The notes under the pieces: generated by a model
Told to the model about the DNA's origin: nothing
The model's database searches: none
The model's input: only the letters and a program-made list of their open reading frames with translations
Translations under genes and position numbers: made by a program
Shown: in pieces, positions 23,601 through 31,032 of the stretch
Numbering within the stretch: position 1 is the stretch's first letter
Layout: every line of letters begins with the position of its first letter
Assembly (NCBI GenBank): GCA_930367205.1
Contig: OV884011.1
Span: 35,849,754 to 35,913,753 of the forward strand
Source of the DNA: Acanthosoma haemorrhoidale
Lineage: Eukaryota > Arthropoda > Insecta > Hemiptera > Acanthosomatidae
Reading direction: 5' to 3'
Length of the DNA stretch: 64,000 bases

Positions 23601-25234
23601 ATTTTACCGGTATGTTTTTGAAGCACCTAGGCTTCATGGGACTTTTCTATAACCAAGGGTTGCCTTTTGCTGGCCCCCGTCACGTTGGCACATATCACTG
23701 CATTCTTTTGATGTTATCCTGCTGATACACTTTTCTCCTTGGAAGGAAACCATTGAATGGGGGCAGAGCTTAAAAAAAACTCCTGTCTCATCTACGTTGT
23801 AGATTTGCAGATCTTCGTACTCTCTTCGGATATCTGGCCAACATTTTGTAACGTAATCGCTACAAACACTCCAATTTCGTTTTTAGTAACACTCCATTAA
23901 TGGAGTTTTTAATGTCGAGTACATGGAAAACCACTTGAGCAGAGCTAGTAGGGTGACCACCCTTTCCTTTCAATACTGGACCTTATATCTGAGGTTTTCT
24001 TATAAGCAATTATACTGTACATAATTTTAGAGAAAAGGTTGGCTTTCATTTCCCTTGATTCATCATTTAACATCTCTTTTAATCTTTTGAAAATAAAGTT
24101 CTGACTTCGGAGCACCACTATCTTTTGGTTTATTCTCAGTGTTTACCATTGTCTAGTAAATGTTAGTTGAAACATTAATGATGTTCACTAAGCTTTGCAG
24201 GACTTCATTTTTAGGGAATCACAATAAACAAATGTGCTTAGGATATGGTCCCTAATTATTAGGCGGTCTGTCTCTCAACTATTTATTTTCCTTAAACCCA
24301 TTAGTTTTTGTTTGAAAGATGTATAACACATTGCTAAACTTGAGTAAGGGTTTGTGAGAAGGCAAGATATTGCTCCAACTCTTCTACATTAGGTGTATAA
24401 ACAATTAAGAAACATATATTAAAATATTTTTATTCATAATTTGCAAAATAGAAAATAAGTCCAAAGCTCTGAATAAAAAAAAAGAGGGATAACTTTTTAA
24501 CTTTATCTCAAGTTAAAGTAAAACGGAGCTGAGTTTTCTTGGTTATTTTTTTTCCCTTTACATCCCCATATTTAAGGTATGAAAAATTTGTTTAACATTT
24601 AATATTGATTAAATCATTCCAACTCCTATCGTAAAACATACAGACAATTGCTGTGTACACATAGAGCCTCCCTGACAGGAAAAATATGCCATGAAAGAAT
24701 TAGTCTGTTGTCTTATATTTAACCATTTGTAGGGTTTTGTTGTTCTTTACTCAATAGTAATATAGGTGCCAAATCCTTTTTCTTTTTTTTCTCCTAAATT
24801 CAGAGCATGAACATGTTCGGTGGATATACAACTCTGGTAAAACTGATGGGAAAGTTCATAGAAAAGAACACAGAAATATTTTGTAAAGCTGCGTCTGTCA
24901 CTTGGTTTCTTCTCGTCACTTGCCCAGATGAAAAGGTAAAGTTTTAAGGATTACTTTATGATGTAACTCTAGTTTTGTGGTTTGAAATTTATATCTCAAT
25001 ATGTAACTGCATAAAATTGATTTAATCTATTTTTGTTTTTTTAAGTTAAAGAAAAACTTTAACTTTGATAAATTGAGATTTTATCACAAAAAAATGTTGG
25101 CAAACAAAACCTCAAAAATCGAGAAGTACATATATATACCACCGCTTAGACTGGATTGGGGTTATAACAACGAATCTGTCGCATTTTTAAGCGTGAGGAC
25201 AGCCATAGAAGAGGTGTTTAAGGCAATATCATAA
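5602..25234 (+). CDS. asp: Abnormal spindle / ASPM homologue (3' ten exons, N-terminus outside window)
   Basis: ASPM/Asp is a spindle-pole and centrosome protein that binds microtubule minus ends and calmodulin. I place exons at 5602-5710, 5785-5891, 8294-8536, 9474-9688, 17830-17952, 18656-19768, 21745-21946, 22965-23152, 24804-24935 and 25046-25234. All have GT-AG borders and phases that join, giving 872 residues to a TAA. Recognisable pieces: the CRDWLEKVELELIKWLNSLL block, YNPLWLRIALE, the CH domain with FLDQAKIKRLVPYDPCLFCK and DLRDGVRLTRTMEI, about ten IQ repeats (KIQRWYRKHL type), and an ARM-like C-terminal region. The last IQ is split across exons (AATLIQ joined to ALWHGYKAR), which shows that the open frame past 19768 is intronic. 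The second CH domain known from human ASPM is absent. Exons upstream of 5602 are not in the window. Confidence 0.92.
5939..6062 (-). repeat. Short foldback repeat with tRNA-like (SINE-like) core
   Basis: Arms of about 20 bp (ataagctgaagagaaaagaa at the left, its near reverse complement at 6041-6062) flank a GC-richer core. On the minus strand the core reads gggatggctcaattggccga, which fits a tRNA promoter A box (TGGCNNAGTNGG type), followed by gcgcctgaccagagatcaac, the usual sequence after the A box in tRNA-derived insect SINEs. A clear B box is not visible. It lies in ASPM intron 5892-8293. Confidence 0.5.
6063..6889. other. Intronic AT-rich sequence
   Basis: This is part of ASPM intron 5892-8293. 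I see no coding signal. Two stretches (about 6515-6670 and 6772-6920) look loosely alike, but the similarity is weak and AT-driven. I tested the minus strand for more atp6 or cox3 and found nothing convincing. Confidence 0.4.
6890..7120 (-). pseudogene. atp6: NUMT atp6, N-terminal part
   Basis: The minus strand reads NLFTTFDLATRNLT and then LISLMVMPIPLW with mitochondrial code. This matches the usual insect ATP6 start (NLFSTFDPAT...). Similarity fades beyond about 6890. The frame is interrupted and the gene is not functional. Confidence 0.75.
7114..7272 (-). pseudogene. atp8: NUMT atp8
   Basis: The minus strand starts with a MPQ-type N-terminus, is shifted by one base, and continues as ELLFSIFIITLIIIM, ending in NWK just before atp6. 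This is the short hydrophobic ATP8 layout, overlapping or abutting atp6 as in insects. It is broken by a frameshift and stops. Confidence 0.65.
7272..7339 (-). pseudogene. trnD: NUMT trnD (Asp tRNA), mutated anticodon
   Basis: The minus strand holds a ~68-base tRNA-like stretch between trnK and atp8. The anticodon arm reads aacttgccaagtt, which would be aacttgtcaagtt (GTC) in an intact trnD, so the anticodon has become GCC. Position and flanks support the call. Confidence 0.6.
7340..7397 (-). pseudogene. trnK: NUMT trnK (Lys tRNA)
   Basis: The minus strand starts with catt, ends with aatg, and contains ttggtctcttaatccaa, an anticodon loop with CTT as in insect mitochondrial trnK. It is shorter than usual (about 58 bases), so a few bases of the D or T arm appear lost. 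It sits directly after cox2, as expected. Confidence 0.7.
7400..7985 (-). pseudogene. cox2: NUMT cox2 (cytochrome oxidase subunit 2)
   Basis: Nearly the whole protein is traceable on the minus strand: SPTMELLTFLHDHVLIILVI (first membrane segment), VIIALP, LTIKVLGHQ followed by YWTYEYS, FQLLDFDNQTVLPIN, RILITAADAIHSWAEPILG, KIYAAPGKPNEA, and a frameshifted EICGAYH...PFVVE copper-site region. TGA must be read as Trp. One TGG/TGA is now TAA, and at least three frameshifts occur. It is a clear mitochondrial pseudogene. Confidence 0.9.
8537..9473. other. ASPM intron, no feature recognised
   Basis: This AT-rich intron lies between the exons ending at 8536 and starting at 9474. I see no coding, repeat or RNA signal that I can name. 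Confidence 0.5.
9746..10611 (+). repeat. LTR, left arm (with LINE insert)
   Basis: The LTR starts tgttatgatatttt and ends just before tggcacccg. About 757 bp is LTR and the rest is the LINE fragment at 10065-10155. Homology with the copy at 46101-46870 continues almost to the same end points, which supports these borders. The start has a short internal duplication (tgttatgatattttaa, then tgttatgattttt). Confidence 0.7.
10065..10155 (+). mobile_element. Short Jockey LINE 3' end insert with target-site duplication
   Basis: A ~75-bp LINE 3' end (ctaaataattttccttt... to gagagctt) with an A-rich tail is flanked by the 19-base direct repeat caagcactctttcatcagg at 10046-10064 and 10156-10174. This is a typical target-site duplication of a severely 5'-truncated LINE. 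The family is the one at 1-1104. Confidence 0.75.
10612..10630 (+). promoter_or_regulatory. Putative primer-binding site
   Basis: The sequence tggcacccgcaaaacaggc begins with the TGG expected to pair with a tRNA CCA end and lies directly after the LTR. The priming tRNA was not identified. Confidence 0.45.
10761..10971 (+). pseudogene. Gag-like N-terminal fragment
   Basis: About 70 codons open with MNSVMESVNESSREESDMQK and continue as a charged, asparagine- and glutamate-rich coiled-coil-like stretch (LNEQNRIINEHNRDF). The frame then runs into the inverted LTR at about 10972, so the last ~19 codons are not gag. The position 150 bp after the LTR suggests the start of a gag ORF. I do not recognise the family from this piece alone. 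Confidence 0.5.
10972..11614 (-). repeat. Inverted LTR part, right arm (with LINE insert)
   Basis: This is the reverse complement of LTR positions 9746-10266. The junction at 10972 sits at gagccagtgaaagtg, which matches the LTR (gagccggtgaaagtg), so microhomology is possible. It contains a ~250-bp LINE fragment at 11079-11330. Confidence 0.75.
11079..11330 (-). mobile_element. Jockey LINE 3' UTR fragment
   Basis: The minus-strand 3' UTR of the same LINE family, from gcctggc through the A-tract, is longer than the piece in the left arm. It shares the insertion point at cctgatgaaagagtgcttgt, but the far target-site copy is mostly lost (only gcttgttttcg remains). Confidence 0.75.
11640..12388. 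other. Flank of the gypsy element, unassigned, partly GC-richer
   Basis: From about 11865 the composition is richer in G and C than normal intron (for example gccgggtcgggatcc, gaaggcgggctgggctccct), which suggests another repeat. I could not align it to the LTR fragment on the other side of the gypsy element. Confidence 0.35.
12389..12578 (+). repeat. 5' LTR of gypsy element
   Basis: The LTR is 190 bp, short for a gypsy element. It starts TGTG and ends GACA, and its last A is also the first base of the Gag ATG. No clear TATA box is visible, although aacctatataacttgtg (about 12490-12506) contains a TATATAA-like string. Confidence 0.9.
12578..16495 (+). CDS. Gag-Pol polyprotein of Ty3/gypsy retrotransposon
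   Basis: The 1305-residue polyprotein drives reverse transcription and integration of the element. Gag spans residues ~1-260 with two CCHC knuckles (CNKCGNVHGYRNC near 227, CIKCNRINHFAKMC near 245). The protease motif is PDTGAECNVL near 310. Reverse transcriptase has LRICLDPQHLN, FAVLDASNGFWHLEL and VYIDDIMIW (YIDD near 590). RNase H starts with ISVDASSTGVGAVLL near 738, and the integrase has an HHCC finger (HYNHLGIGKTKAR ... CKTCLTF, near 952-990) and a DDE core (VGADIFYID, RSDNGPQF, NGMVERH). Gag and Pol are fused in one frame without a frameshift. No envelope-like ORF follows. The start is the first ATG, at the LTR end; there is no other Met before the conserved Gag block. Confidence 0.95.
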   Translation: MAQSVGHVNLKPPEQFIFEGNIAEAWKRWYRKFNHYLSAIEAQDKKDEVKVGILLSVLGEDAQDKYETFNLTAEEQKEYAIVVKAFEDYCIPKKNETVARFNFFQRKQRKGESFGDFITDLKKLSVDCAFETLKDSLIKDQIVSGIQDEQVKDRLLREDDLTLDKCTNLCKVADEINIVQQRSRTKGATSNLRVSTQPLTSKPSTSDSSKTSLQQEQQYRSQQRLRCNKCGNVHGYRNCPAYGKICIKCNRINHFAKMCRITRNINNVSMIEGEDAEMYTLGRILKINNVQKGWELSINILENKTSLSVKPDTGAECNVLKKSDYENLKIKDKINKTDNKLANYSGSEIPVIGTVILDCVIKGKIEPIKFYLVNCNSSSSVLGLDTIKKLKLITRVENINMNTNNGLTKLLTRYKELFEGIGKISKIYDFKLKEGYEGKIEPCRRIPFKLLDLFKETLYRMKDNKIVTEVNEPTEFMNPIVITSKPDKSLRICLDPQHLNTCLLREHCPLPTFEEISSKMAGAKMFAVLDASNGFWHLELTHRSSLMTAFQTPFGPFRFLRRPFGVSIAPEVFHKIYSEIFEGIKNVAVYIDDIMIWAENEKELLEILELVMKRAYEHGIKFNKNKCKFKEERIKFLGHYFSSKGIEIDDDKVKAISEMERPKDVKAVERLLGLITYVGKFVENSAQLTEPLRNLIKKGTIFNWTSEHENCFKKIKTCLSKTPILQLYDVNKECRISVDASSTGVGAVLLQNDLPVAYASQAFTECQKSWAQIEKELYAIVFGCERFRQYVIGKSFGVESDHKPLIPILRRKITDIPMRLQKMRMRLQPYDIKVTYTSGKNLIIADLLSRAHLKETKEDGDSRMYILELTLASEMSNQKKQKDIEATKNDIELQTLKNTIKKGWPKEIKDVPNIVKYYHTYHADIYEYDDLLFKNNCVIVPNKLREEVLSKLHYNHLGIGKTKARAREIVFWPNINKDIENKINNCKTCLTFQRSNQKESLIPTLIPDKTWATVGADIFYIDRKPNMLVVDYFSKYVDVLPLKDETSVTVIKALKSCFVHWGIPEEFRSDNGPQFSSFLFKTFTREWKFKHVTSSPTYPQSNGMVERHIQTVKNVIRKAHFDKKDVYVAILELNNTPISNTIPSPNVIMQGKNVNGVLYDIPKFKSEENSYIKGELLQRQRKQKIFHDQRAKDLKKYEKGENVRVRNKQGMWDRAVIIDRNINNRAYQVKTEGGSLLTRNRIHLRNDTSLPFEIESNEYRLDENIKPQISENSNNNGKVNNTADPADQQLMNQSQSEDINNDNDT
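12579..12596 (+). promoter_or_regulatory. Primer-binding site, overlapping the Gag start
   Basis: The sequence tggcgcagtcagtaggac starts immediately after the LTR. Its first two bases are the T and G of the ATG start codon at 12578-12580. It resembles the tRNA-Ser type PBS (tggcgcagtcgg) of Drosophila 17.6 and 297. Confidence 0.8.
16579..16768 (+). repeat. 3' LTR of gypsy element
   Basis: The LTR is 190 bp and 189 of 190 bases match the 5' LTR by eye. The preceding stretch aataataataattaaaacc is a poor polypurine tract (A-rich but with T and CC next to the LTR). Confidence 0.9.
16769..17480 (-). mobile_element. LTR fragment of a second family (TGTCGGG-type)
   Basis: The minus strand starts at 17480 with tgtcgggggcgtcactaggg and is GC-richer than the intron. 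It aligns with 38746 onward: the starts, a ctagccctggtga block, and ctgactccat/gttcagga blocks occur in the same order. The common start TGTCGGG suggests an LTR terminus. The left side abuts the gypsy 3' LTR, so the gypsy element may have landed in or next to it. The other end is not identified. Confidence 0.6.
17500..17546 (+). repeat. Dispersed repeat, shared with 33260-33306
   Basis: The pattern aatcattttc, cagc, taac, aaaccc, cttaattgt, tgatgcat occurs at both places with few differences. It is non-coding and the family is unknown. Confidence 0.5.
19960..20270 (-). pseudogene. pogo/Tigger transposase N-terminal relic (CENP-B-type HTH)
   Basis: On the minus strand, EQALLEWFKTQCSNIPINNT and TVTEFSKL, then a shifted FKCSFW and ERNNIVF, follow the order of the CENP-B-type DNA-binding domain of pogo/Tigger transposases. 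There are several stops. It lies in ASPM intron 19769-21744. No terminal repeats were seen, so only a fragment remains. Confidence 0.6.
20300..21744. other. ASPM intron, no feature recognised
   Basis: AT-rich sequence with an A-tract at 21408-21419. Short open frames here (such as 20676-20888) have no domain and do not fit the ASPM splice phase. Confidence 0.5.
21947..22964. other. ASPM intron, no feature recognised
   Basis: AT-rich intron with a G-run at 22675-22683. No repeats or coding signals were recognised. Confidence 0.5.
23263..24017 (-). mobile_element. pogo/Tigger DNA transposon relic with TIRs and TA target site
   Basis: The left end is caataaaactcgcttataag and the right end is its imperfect complement (cagtataattgcttataaga on the minus strand), each next to TA (23261-23262, 24018-24019). 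Minus-strand coding pieces include LQIYNVDETGVFF, the conserved DDE-domain block of the Tigger family, and RCFKNIPVKYKANKNTWLTA further on. The element is about 755 bp, so most of a ~2-kb transposon has been lost. It lies in ASPM intron 23153-24803. Confidence 0.8.
24018..24803. other. ASPM intron remainder, no feature recognised
   Basis: AT-rich intron between the Tigger relic and the exon at 24804. Nothing else was recognised. Confidence 0.5.
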
Positions 25235-26098
25235 GCCATTATTATAATTGTAACTTGTGCCTGGTAGAATTTTATTCTTAAATATTTTATTTTTAATGAT
25301 AAAAATGTAAATTGAATTAAAAAGTAATATTTTTAATTGTTATAAATAAATCAACAAATCGAGTAGTTTTTCTTTTTATTTATCTTTCCTTTTCATCCGA
25401 ACCAACCTTTTTGATCATTATTTTTCTTTAGTAGTGTTTTGAGAGAGCTTTTTTGATTGATTAAATTAAAAAAAAACTTTATACAATGAGTTATTGATGA
25501 ACAGAGTTTTAGTAGTGGCTGGGAAAACAATTTTAATGTCTTGAAGCTATAGTTTAAAGAGACCTAGAATTTTAAATCAAATTAAAAAACTTTTTGTAAG
25601 TATCAAGAAATTAATTTATGATTTATGGAGATGAATATATTTTTCATCTTCCCAATATCAACTGGACAATCTTCCCATGAAAAACTCCATGAATAGGTGA
25701 AAACATAAGGATTTCTGGGTTTTATTGTTGGGGGTGATTATACTCAATGTTATGGATTTAAGGTTGTAATAATATCGGAAGATTAAATATTATCATAGAA
25801 GAATTATTTATCTTATAAACTAATTGATAACAACTGATTCCAAAGTCAATCATCATCATGCCAAGCTTTGTTCCTGACAAAACAATAATGTAATTTTAAT
25901 ATCTTTTGAAAATAACAGGAAGTGTGCTTGGAAAGGGACGAATTAAAAATATGTAATAGTCAATTAGTTACTTCCATTTGGAACCTCTTCTCCCAGCCAC
26001 CATTCAGCTAGAGCAGTGCAGACAAATGAGAGAGAATTGCAGTCTGGCCCAGCCAAACTCGAATGTTAAAAATAAAATCATCCAAACAAAACACAATA
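25235..26098. other. ASPM 3' UTR and downstream
   Basis: An AATAAA-type signal is at about 25344 (ataaataaatcaac), 110 bp after the ASPM stop. The rest is AT-rich and without recognised features. Confidence 0.5.
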
Positions 26099-27854
26099 CA
26101 GTAGAATCCCGATAATTCGTATTGTCAAGGGACTGACATTTAGGTACAAATTATCGGGAGTACAAAATTAAAAAATATATTAATGCAAACATGTATGTGT
26201 TAAGAAGTATGTACAATGTAGTAAGGATAAAAACTATGCAATAAACACTGCTTATAAACAATACATACAATAAAAAATATGTACATACTTATGTTCTAGA
26301 TTAAATTAACACCAATCAAACATTTGTTCGAAAAAAATCCGTAATTTTATTCTGCTTTGTCAAGAGTGTTCAGAGCACAAAATACCTCATCACCAACATC
26401 TGATTTTGCTAAAAAATGGCGCACATTGTTCACGCATTGTTTAACAACTTCAGCAGTATTTTTGGTTCATCATCTTCATTGCCCTCTCCTTCTTCACTAT
26501 CAACGACCTCAGATGGATCTAAAATTTAACATCCCCACTACTGCTAGGCCATCGTCAAAATTGACAAAATCTTCTAATGTTATGTGATTTTCATTATTCT
26601 GTGAAAGGCGATCCCATTCCAAAAGAAATTCAACATCTTGTTCTTCATCTTCTATAAACGGAGGTTCCACTTTGGTAAACCCACAGGCACGAAAACAGTT
26701 ACTTATTGTGCTCTCGCTAACGTTTTGCCATGCCTTGTCAGCTATGTTCATAGCTGAAAATAAAGTGATTTTATGATCTAGTCCATCCTCAATTCGGTCA
26801 AGAAGTTGCAACACTACTTCCTTAACGTAAAACGTTTTGAATGCTTTAATTATACCCTGGTCCAGAGGTTGCAAAAACACATTATTAACATTGCTGAGGG
26901 ATGGGATAGAATTGTGGGCCGAACAATTATCGATGAAAAGTAAATTTTTTTACTGCCTTTTTTCCATATCTGCATTGACTGATTGTATCCGTTCGTTAAA
27001 CAATTCGCCCGTCATCCATGCTTTTTTGTTTGCACGATAGGCCATTGAAAATGATTTTATATTTTTAAAATACCTTGGTTTGGCCGACTTACCTGTCATG
27101 AGTGGTTTTAATTTCTCCGAACCATCCATGTTGGCTGCCAACAGTACAGTTACACGTTATTTACTGTTTTTTGCCGCCATGTCACTTTTCTTCCTTGGAA
27201 CAATCAGGGAGATATATATAGAACAGGCCCGTTTCGTCAGCATTGCATATGTTCTTAGGCTCATAAGGTTCAATTATTTTTCTTAATCCATCCTTCCACT
27301 CAGAACAAAAGTTATCTGACACACTTGCACTTTCCCCACCAAGCTTCTTAAATTTAATGTTGTGTCTTTTTTTGAATCTATCAAACCATCCATCACTTGC
27401 ATGAAAGTCTTCAATTCCCATTTGTTTTGCAAAAACTCGCGCTTTTTCCCTTAAAATATTTCCTCCAACTGGTACATTTGAATTTCTTGCTTGCGCGACC
27501 ACTTTTTTAAGTTTTCTTCAGGTTGTGGGCAATCACCAGTCTTGAATCGTTTTACTTTGCTGCTTGATGCCTGGGAAGTGATTTTGTCCTTGTTCTTCAG
27601 AATTGATGTGATCGTACATATGGGATTTCATAGAAAACTTGTCTCTCTCACTCGCTCTCCCTTTTGCTTCTGTAGAAGGGACTACTTGATTTCCTAGAAA
27701 ACATTTGTCTCGCACTCATTCTGGTCTCTCACTGTCCTCTCTCCCTTTCTTGGAACAGTACGAATTAACGAGGTTTTTAAGCTGGAAATACGTATTATAA
27801 GACGTTTTAAGTGACCTCGAGCATAAAAATAATACGAATTACCGAGTGGTATTG
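26099..27854 (-). mobile_element. pogo/Tigger DNA transposon, long relic
   Basis: The left terminus cagtagaatcccgataattc follows a TA. The right terminus at about 27832-27854 is an imperfect inverted copy (minus strand caataccactcggtaattcg). Minus-strand frames give the transposase in order: HTH (NSNVPVGGNILREKARVFAK, DGWFDRFKKRHNIKFKKL), DDE part (ICNADETGLFY), KKAWMTGELFNERI, LQPLDQGIIKAFKTFY and an acidic tail. The DETG and LQPLDQGII blocks are family signatures. Several stops break the frame. It is ~1.75 kb, close to full length for such elements, and not functional. Confidence 0.88.
26509..27502 (-). pseudogene. Tigger/CENP-B-like transposase, broken
   Basis: Three frames (27182-27502, 26950-27141, 26509-26880) cover the DNA-binding domain to the C-terminus in the correct order. 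Frameshifts separate them. The DETG (first Asp of the catalytic triad region) and the LQPLDQGI block are retained, but the block between them that should contain the second Asp is damaged. This is a transposase remnant and not a host CENP-B gene. Confidence 0.82.
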
Positions 27855-27904
27855 TTTTTATACCACTTACCGGGCTAGCTCTGCTACACGCATGTGCGCG
27901 TAAC

Positions 27905-29095
27905 CTAACCACTGGGTGGTAGGAGATCTCAATGCGTGACCCACGCTGTGGTATAATACCGCAACAAACAGGGCTTGGAGGCTCCTGGTGAGAACGCCGT
28001 TCATGGTGGTTCACCTCCAGACTTTTACTTTTCGGTTGAGAGGAAACCCGAAGACCACCTCGACAATTGACTTACTTCTGACTGGACAGCCTCGCCGTAT
28101 CACCAGTTGCACCGCCCTCGACTTTATTACGTCTGACCACAGGCCAGTACTGTACGCAGTGGATGGTAAAGTGGTGACCCCTCGCCCCACGAGATACGAC
28201 TACGGTCGAACCGACTGGGAGCTGTTTCGGTCGCAGATTTACCATAACCTGCATACGGTACCAATCCTGCGCACAAAAGAAGAAGTAGATCTTCAACTAA
28301 CTTTCATAACTGATGTGATCATAGACGCCGCAGACACTGCTATCCCAAAGTTTAGCCCCATGCCACCGACCCTGCGCCCACCTCCAGACCATATTCTTAA
28401 AATTATTGCCTTGCGTAACAATTGGAAGAATAGATGGTACAGGACGAGAGACCATCAAGCTAAGGTAGTTGTGAATTCTCTCACAACGCAAATCCGCGGC
28501 TTTATGAAACTCTGGAAAACAGCAAAGTGGCATGAGCGTCTTCGTAGCACTCACGGCGATCACAGAAAGTTCTGGAAGCTGTTGAAGACTACAAAAAACA
28601 AGGCAGCTACTGTCCGTCTTCACGAAGGCCACAATGTTTTTACTTCTGAGCAACTGGCAACTAAACTGGCCGACCGCTACGCTAGGAATATTACGGCTAG
28701 GACGGGCTACTACTATCCGCCTCCTCCGCTAGATACAGAACAGAACCACATGTTTGTATCACCAAAGCAAGTCAAGGCGATTCTTCGTCGGTGTCAGGGA
28801 AACCGAGTACCAGGGCATGACGGGATACAAACAGTTCTGCTGAAACAAATGGCGAGGAGAGGGATAGTACAACTCGCAAACTTATACAACTCTTGTGTAA
28901 GATTGTGGTATTTTCCTGACAAATGGAAACAAGCAATCTTGTTTCCATTACTCAAGCCACCAAAGAGCGGAGATCACCAAGCCCACTACCGCCCGATCAG
29001 CTTGCTACCGCAAATGGGGAAAATTTAAGAGAAAATTCTATATCAAAAATTACTGTGCGGAAAATGACATCATTCCGCCAGAACAGACTTATTTC
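27905..29095 (+). pseudogene. Jockey-type LINE fragment (endonuclease C-term to RT start)
   Basis: The + strand frame starts with VVGDLNA (then a stop in place of a residue), reads NRAWRLLVRTPFMVVH, ALDFITSDHRPVLYAVDG (endonuclease end), the linker, and KSGDHQAHYRPISLLPQMGK (RT start). Homology continues in shifted frames (AENDIIPPEQ) to about 29095. It is related to the family at 1-4071 (YRPISLL, TSDH, RQRNN/ALRNN blocks) but clearly distinct. The right part of the RT is missing, and the sequence switches abruptly to an ORF1 on the other strand. Confidence 0.85.
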
Positions 29096-29950
29096 AATGG
29101 TCTCATTGGTGGGTCGTCCTGTCGTCTCCTCTTCTGCTGTGGATGCTGCCAGTCGTGGGCTGGTCTCATTCTGTCGAGAAGCTCCTTCCTCTTCGCACAG
29201 CCCCTGTAGGATACCGGATGCGCCTCGCCGCAGTTCGAGCTCTTCAGGGGGGCCGTGTCGTTCCTGGGACACTGGGCCACCTCATGAGGTCCCGCACAAC
29301 GTACACATTTTATCTTTCAGCCGCAGTGGTTACGGGTGTGGCCGAATTCTTGACAACAGTAACATTGAGGAACCTCCCTCTGCTCCTTGAAGGTCACCAC
29401 CCTCACGATGACGTGATTGATGGCACGTACCTTCTTCATGGCGTTCAGAGTGACGCTTGCCTGGGCTGTTACTAGGACTGGTGAGATATCCTGCTTCCGT
29501 CCGGTGGGGTCAGTTTTTCTGAGTCGCTGTACATCGACGACTCCTGGTATAGTATCAATTATGGTAGATGCAGTTTCGTTGATGTCCTCCTGGACCTCCA
29601 CTCTATAGATATTTCTTATTCTTGGGTCCACCTCTGGGTGCGAAAGTATGAAACTCCTTTCCGCCTGCCTGGAGTAATTCCAAGATTTTTGCTCGTTCCT
29701 CCTCGAGCTCGGGATATATCGTGACTCCTTCCTTCGTCTTCCTGAGGGCGGACTTTGTTATATCTGCTCCTTTGAGCAGCTGCGATAAAATTTTAATTGT
29801 CTCTCCACAGACAATCACTGGTGGTGGCTTCTTTATCACTTGTGGGGTTGGCTGAGGACTTTTAGGTAACTCGCTAGCGAGACATCTTACATCTACTTCA
29901 CAATCGTTACTGCACCGATTCGAAGAAGTAATTATGCCTCTTTCCAACTA
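29096..29950 (-). pseudogene. Jockey-type LINE ORF1 fragment, opposite orientation
   Basis: Minus-strand frames 29603-29947 (CGETIKILSQLLKGADITKS, GVTIYPELEEERAKILELLQ) and 29317-29631 (AINHVIVRVVTFKEQREVPQ, then CYCCQEFGHTRNHCG), plus 29089-29280 (MAQCPRNDTAPLKSSNCG, RRRQDDP), form an ORF1/Gag-like protein with CCHC knuckles. The ORF1 end meets the ORF2 fragment of the opposite strand at 29095. It is likely the same element family as the neighbouring ORF2 piece, rearranged. Confidence 0.75.
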
Positions 29951-31032
29951 AAAAACGATATGCACGTTCACTCTTTTAGTGTAGTAGAAGACCGTTCTAC
30001 AAATCGTTCTTGTTTCTCAGAATCTAATAACCACTGTTCTGTTATATTAATACATATAAGTAACACATAGAAATTATAAATGTGAGGGAAATTAGAGTGA
30101 ATGGTTGTATTGATTTATTGAGTTTCAACGAAAAATAAAATATTAATAATAAAAAAATTGTGTTACAGATAATAATTTTGAACTGTTAGATTCAGGGGTG
30201 ATATGATACTGGTACTGGTGAAATCTGAATCTAAAGATTAGGAGTGATGGTGAACGATAGTTATTGATGGGAATAGAGTACCAGAGGTTTGTGGCACAGA
30301 CAAGGAAAGAAAGAATGATCATTGGAGGCAGGTCTCTAGGTTTGTTTCTTTGGGGGATTTATTTTGGCGTAAACGCCTCAGGTCATCAACGCCCAAACTC
30401 ATTTGGCGAGCCCGAGATAGTAGAAGGACGAAAACAGTGGCTGTGACAACGATTATTTAAAGAGGCTAGCTGCTACTGCTACCGGGTTGTGACTGTCACA
30501 ATATCAGTAACGCTCAAGAGGGAGGAGCAGCTACAATATCGCGAAATTAGGTGACCCGTAACTGCTACACCAGTACCGTCACACCCCTAAATAAATTATA
30601 GGGCATAGGACTTAACACAATTAAAAGTTTTGATTTTTTTTTACAAAATCAAACGAGTGAATTAAAATAAAAAGAGGGCTGTTCTGTTAAGGGTGGTGTT
30701 CTATTTTAATAAATGTCCTTGAAATTTCTCATGATGACTTAAATTAGTGATCAAAAACAAACGCCATATTCAGCTGCCCTACAGAATTTGTGCCTCTTCA
30801 ACGAATAATGAACACTTTCTCCATGTAGACTCTGCCTAGAACTAGTTGAAAAATCACTCAATAATTTGTTATTACTAGTTGTGTTTTATTAATTTTAATG
30901 TGTTATAACAGTTCTATAAAAACACTTCCAATGTTTTGAAGTTCTTGTTTGTAAACAAATGTTGGGCCGTTGTCCATAACCTTCCTCTTGTAAATAAACA
31001 AATATTGTTGTGGTCCAGCGAAAGTATATAAT
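29951..31032. other. Intergenic: possible small TIR element and FAM120 upstream region
   Basis: 30196-30590 begins ggggtgatatgatactggta and ends with the partial inverse ...accagtaccgtcacacccc, which may be a non-autonomous DNA transposon, but no clear target duplication is seen. The last ~130 bp before 31033 (agtatataat at about 31023) could hold the FAM120 promoter. Confidence 0.3.
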
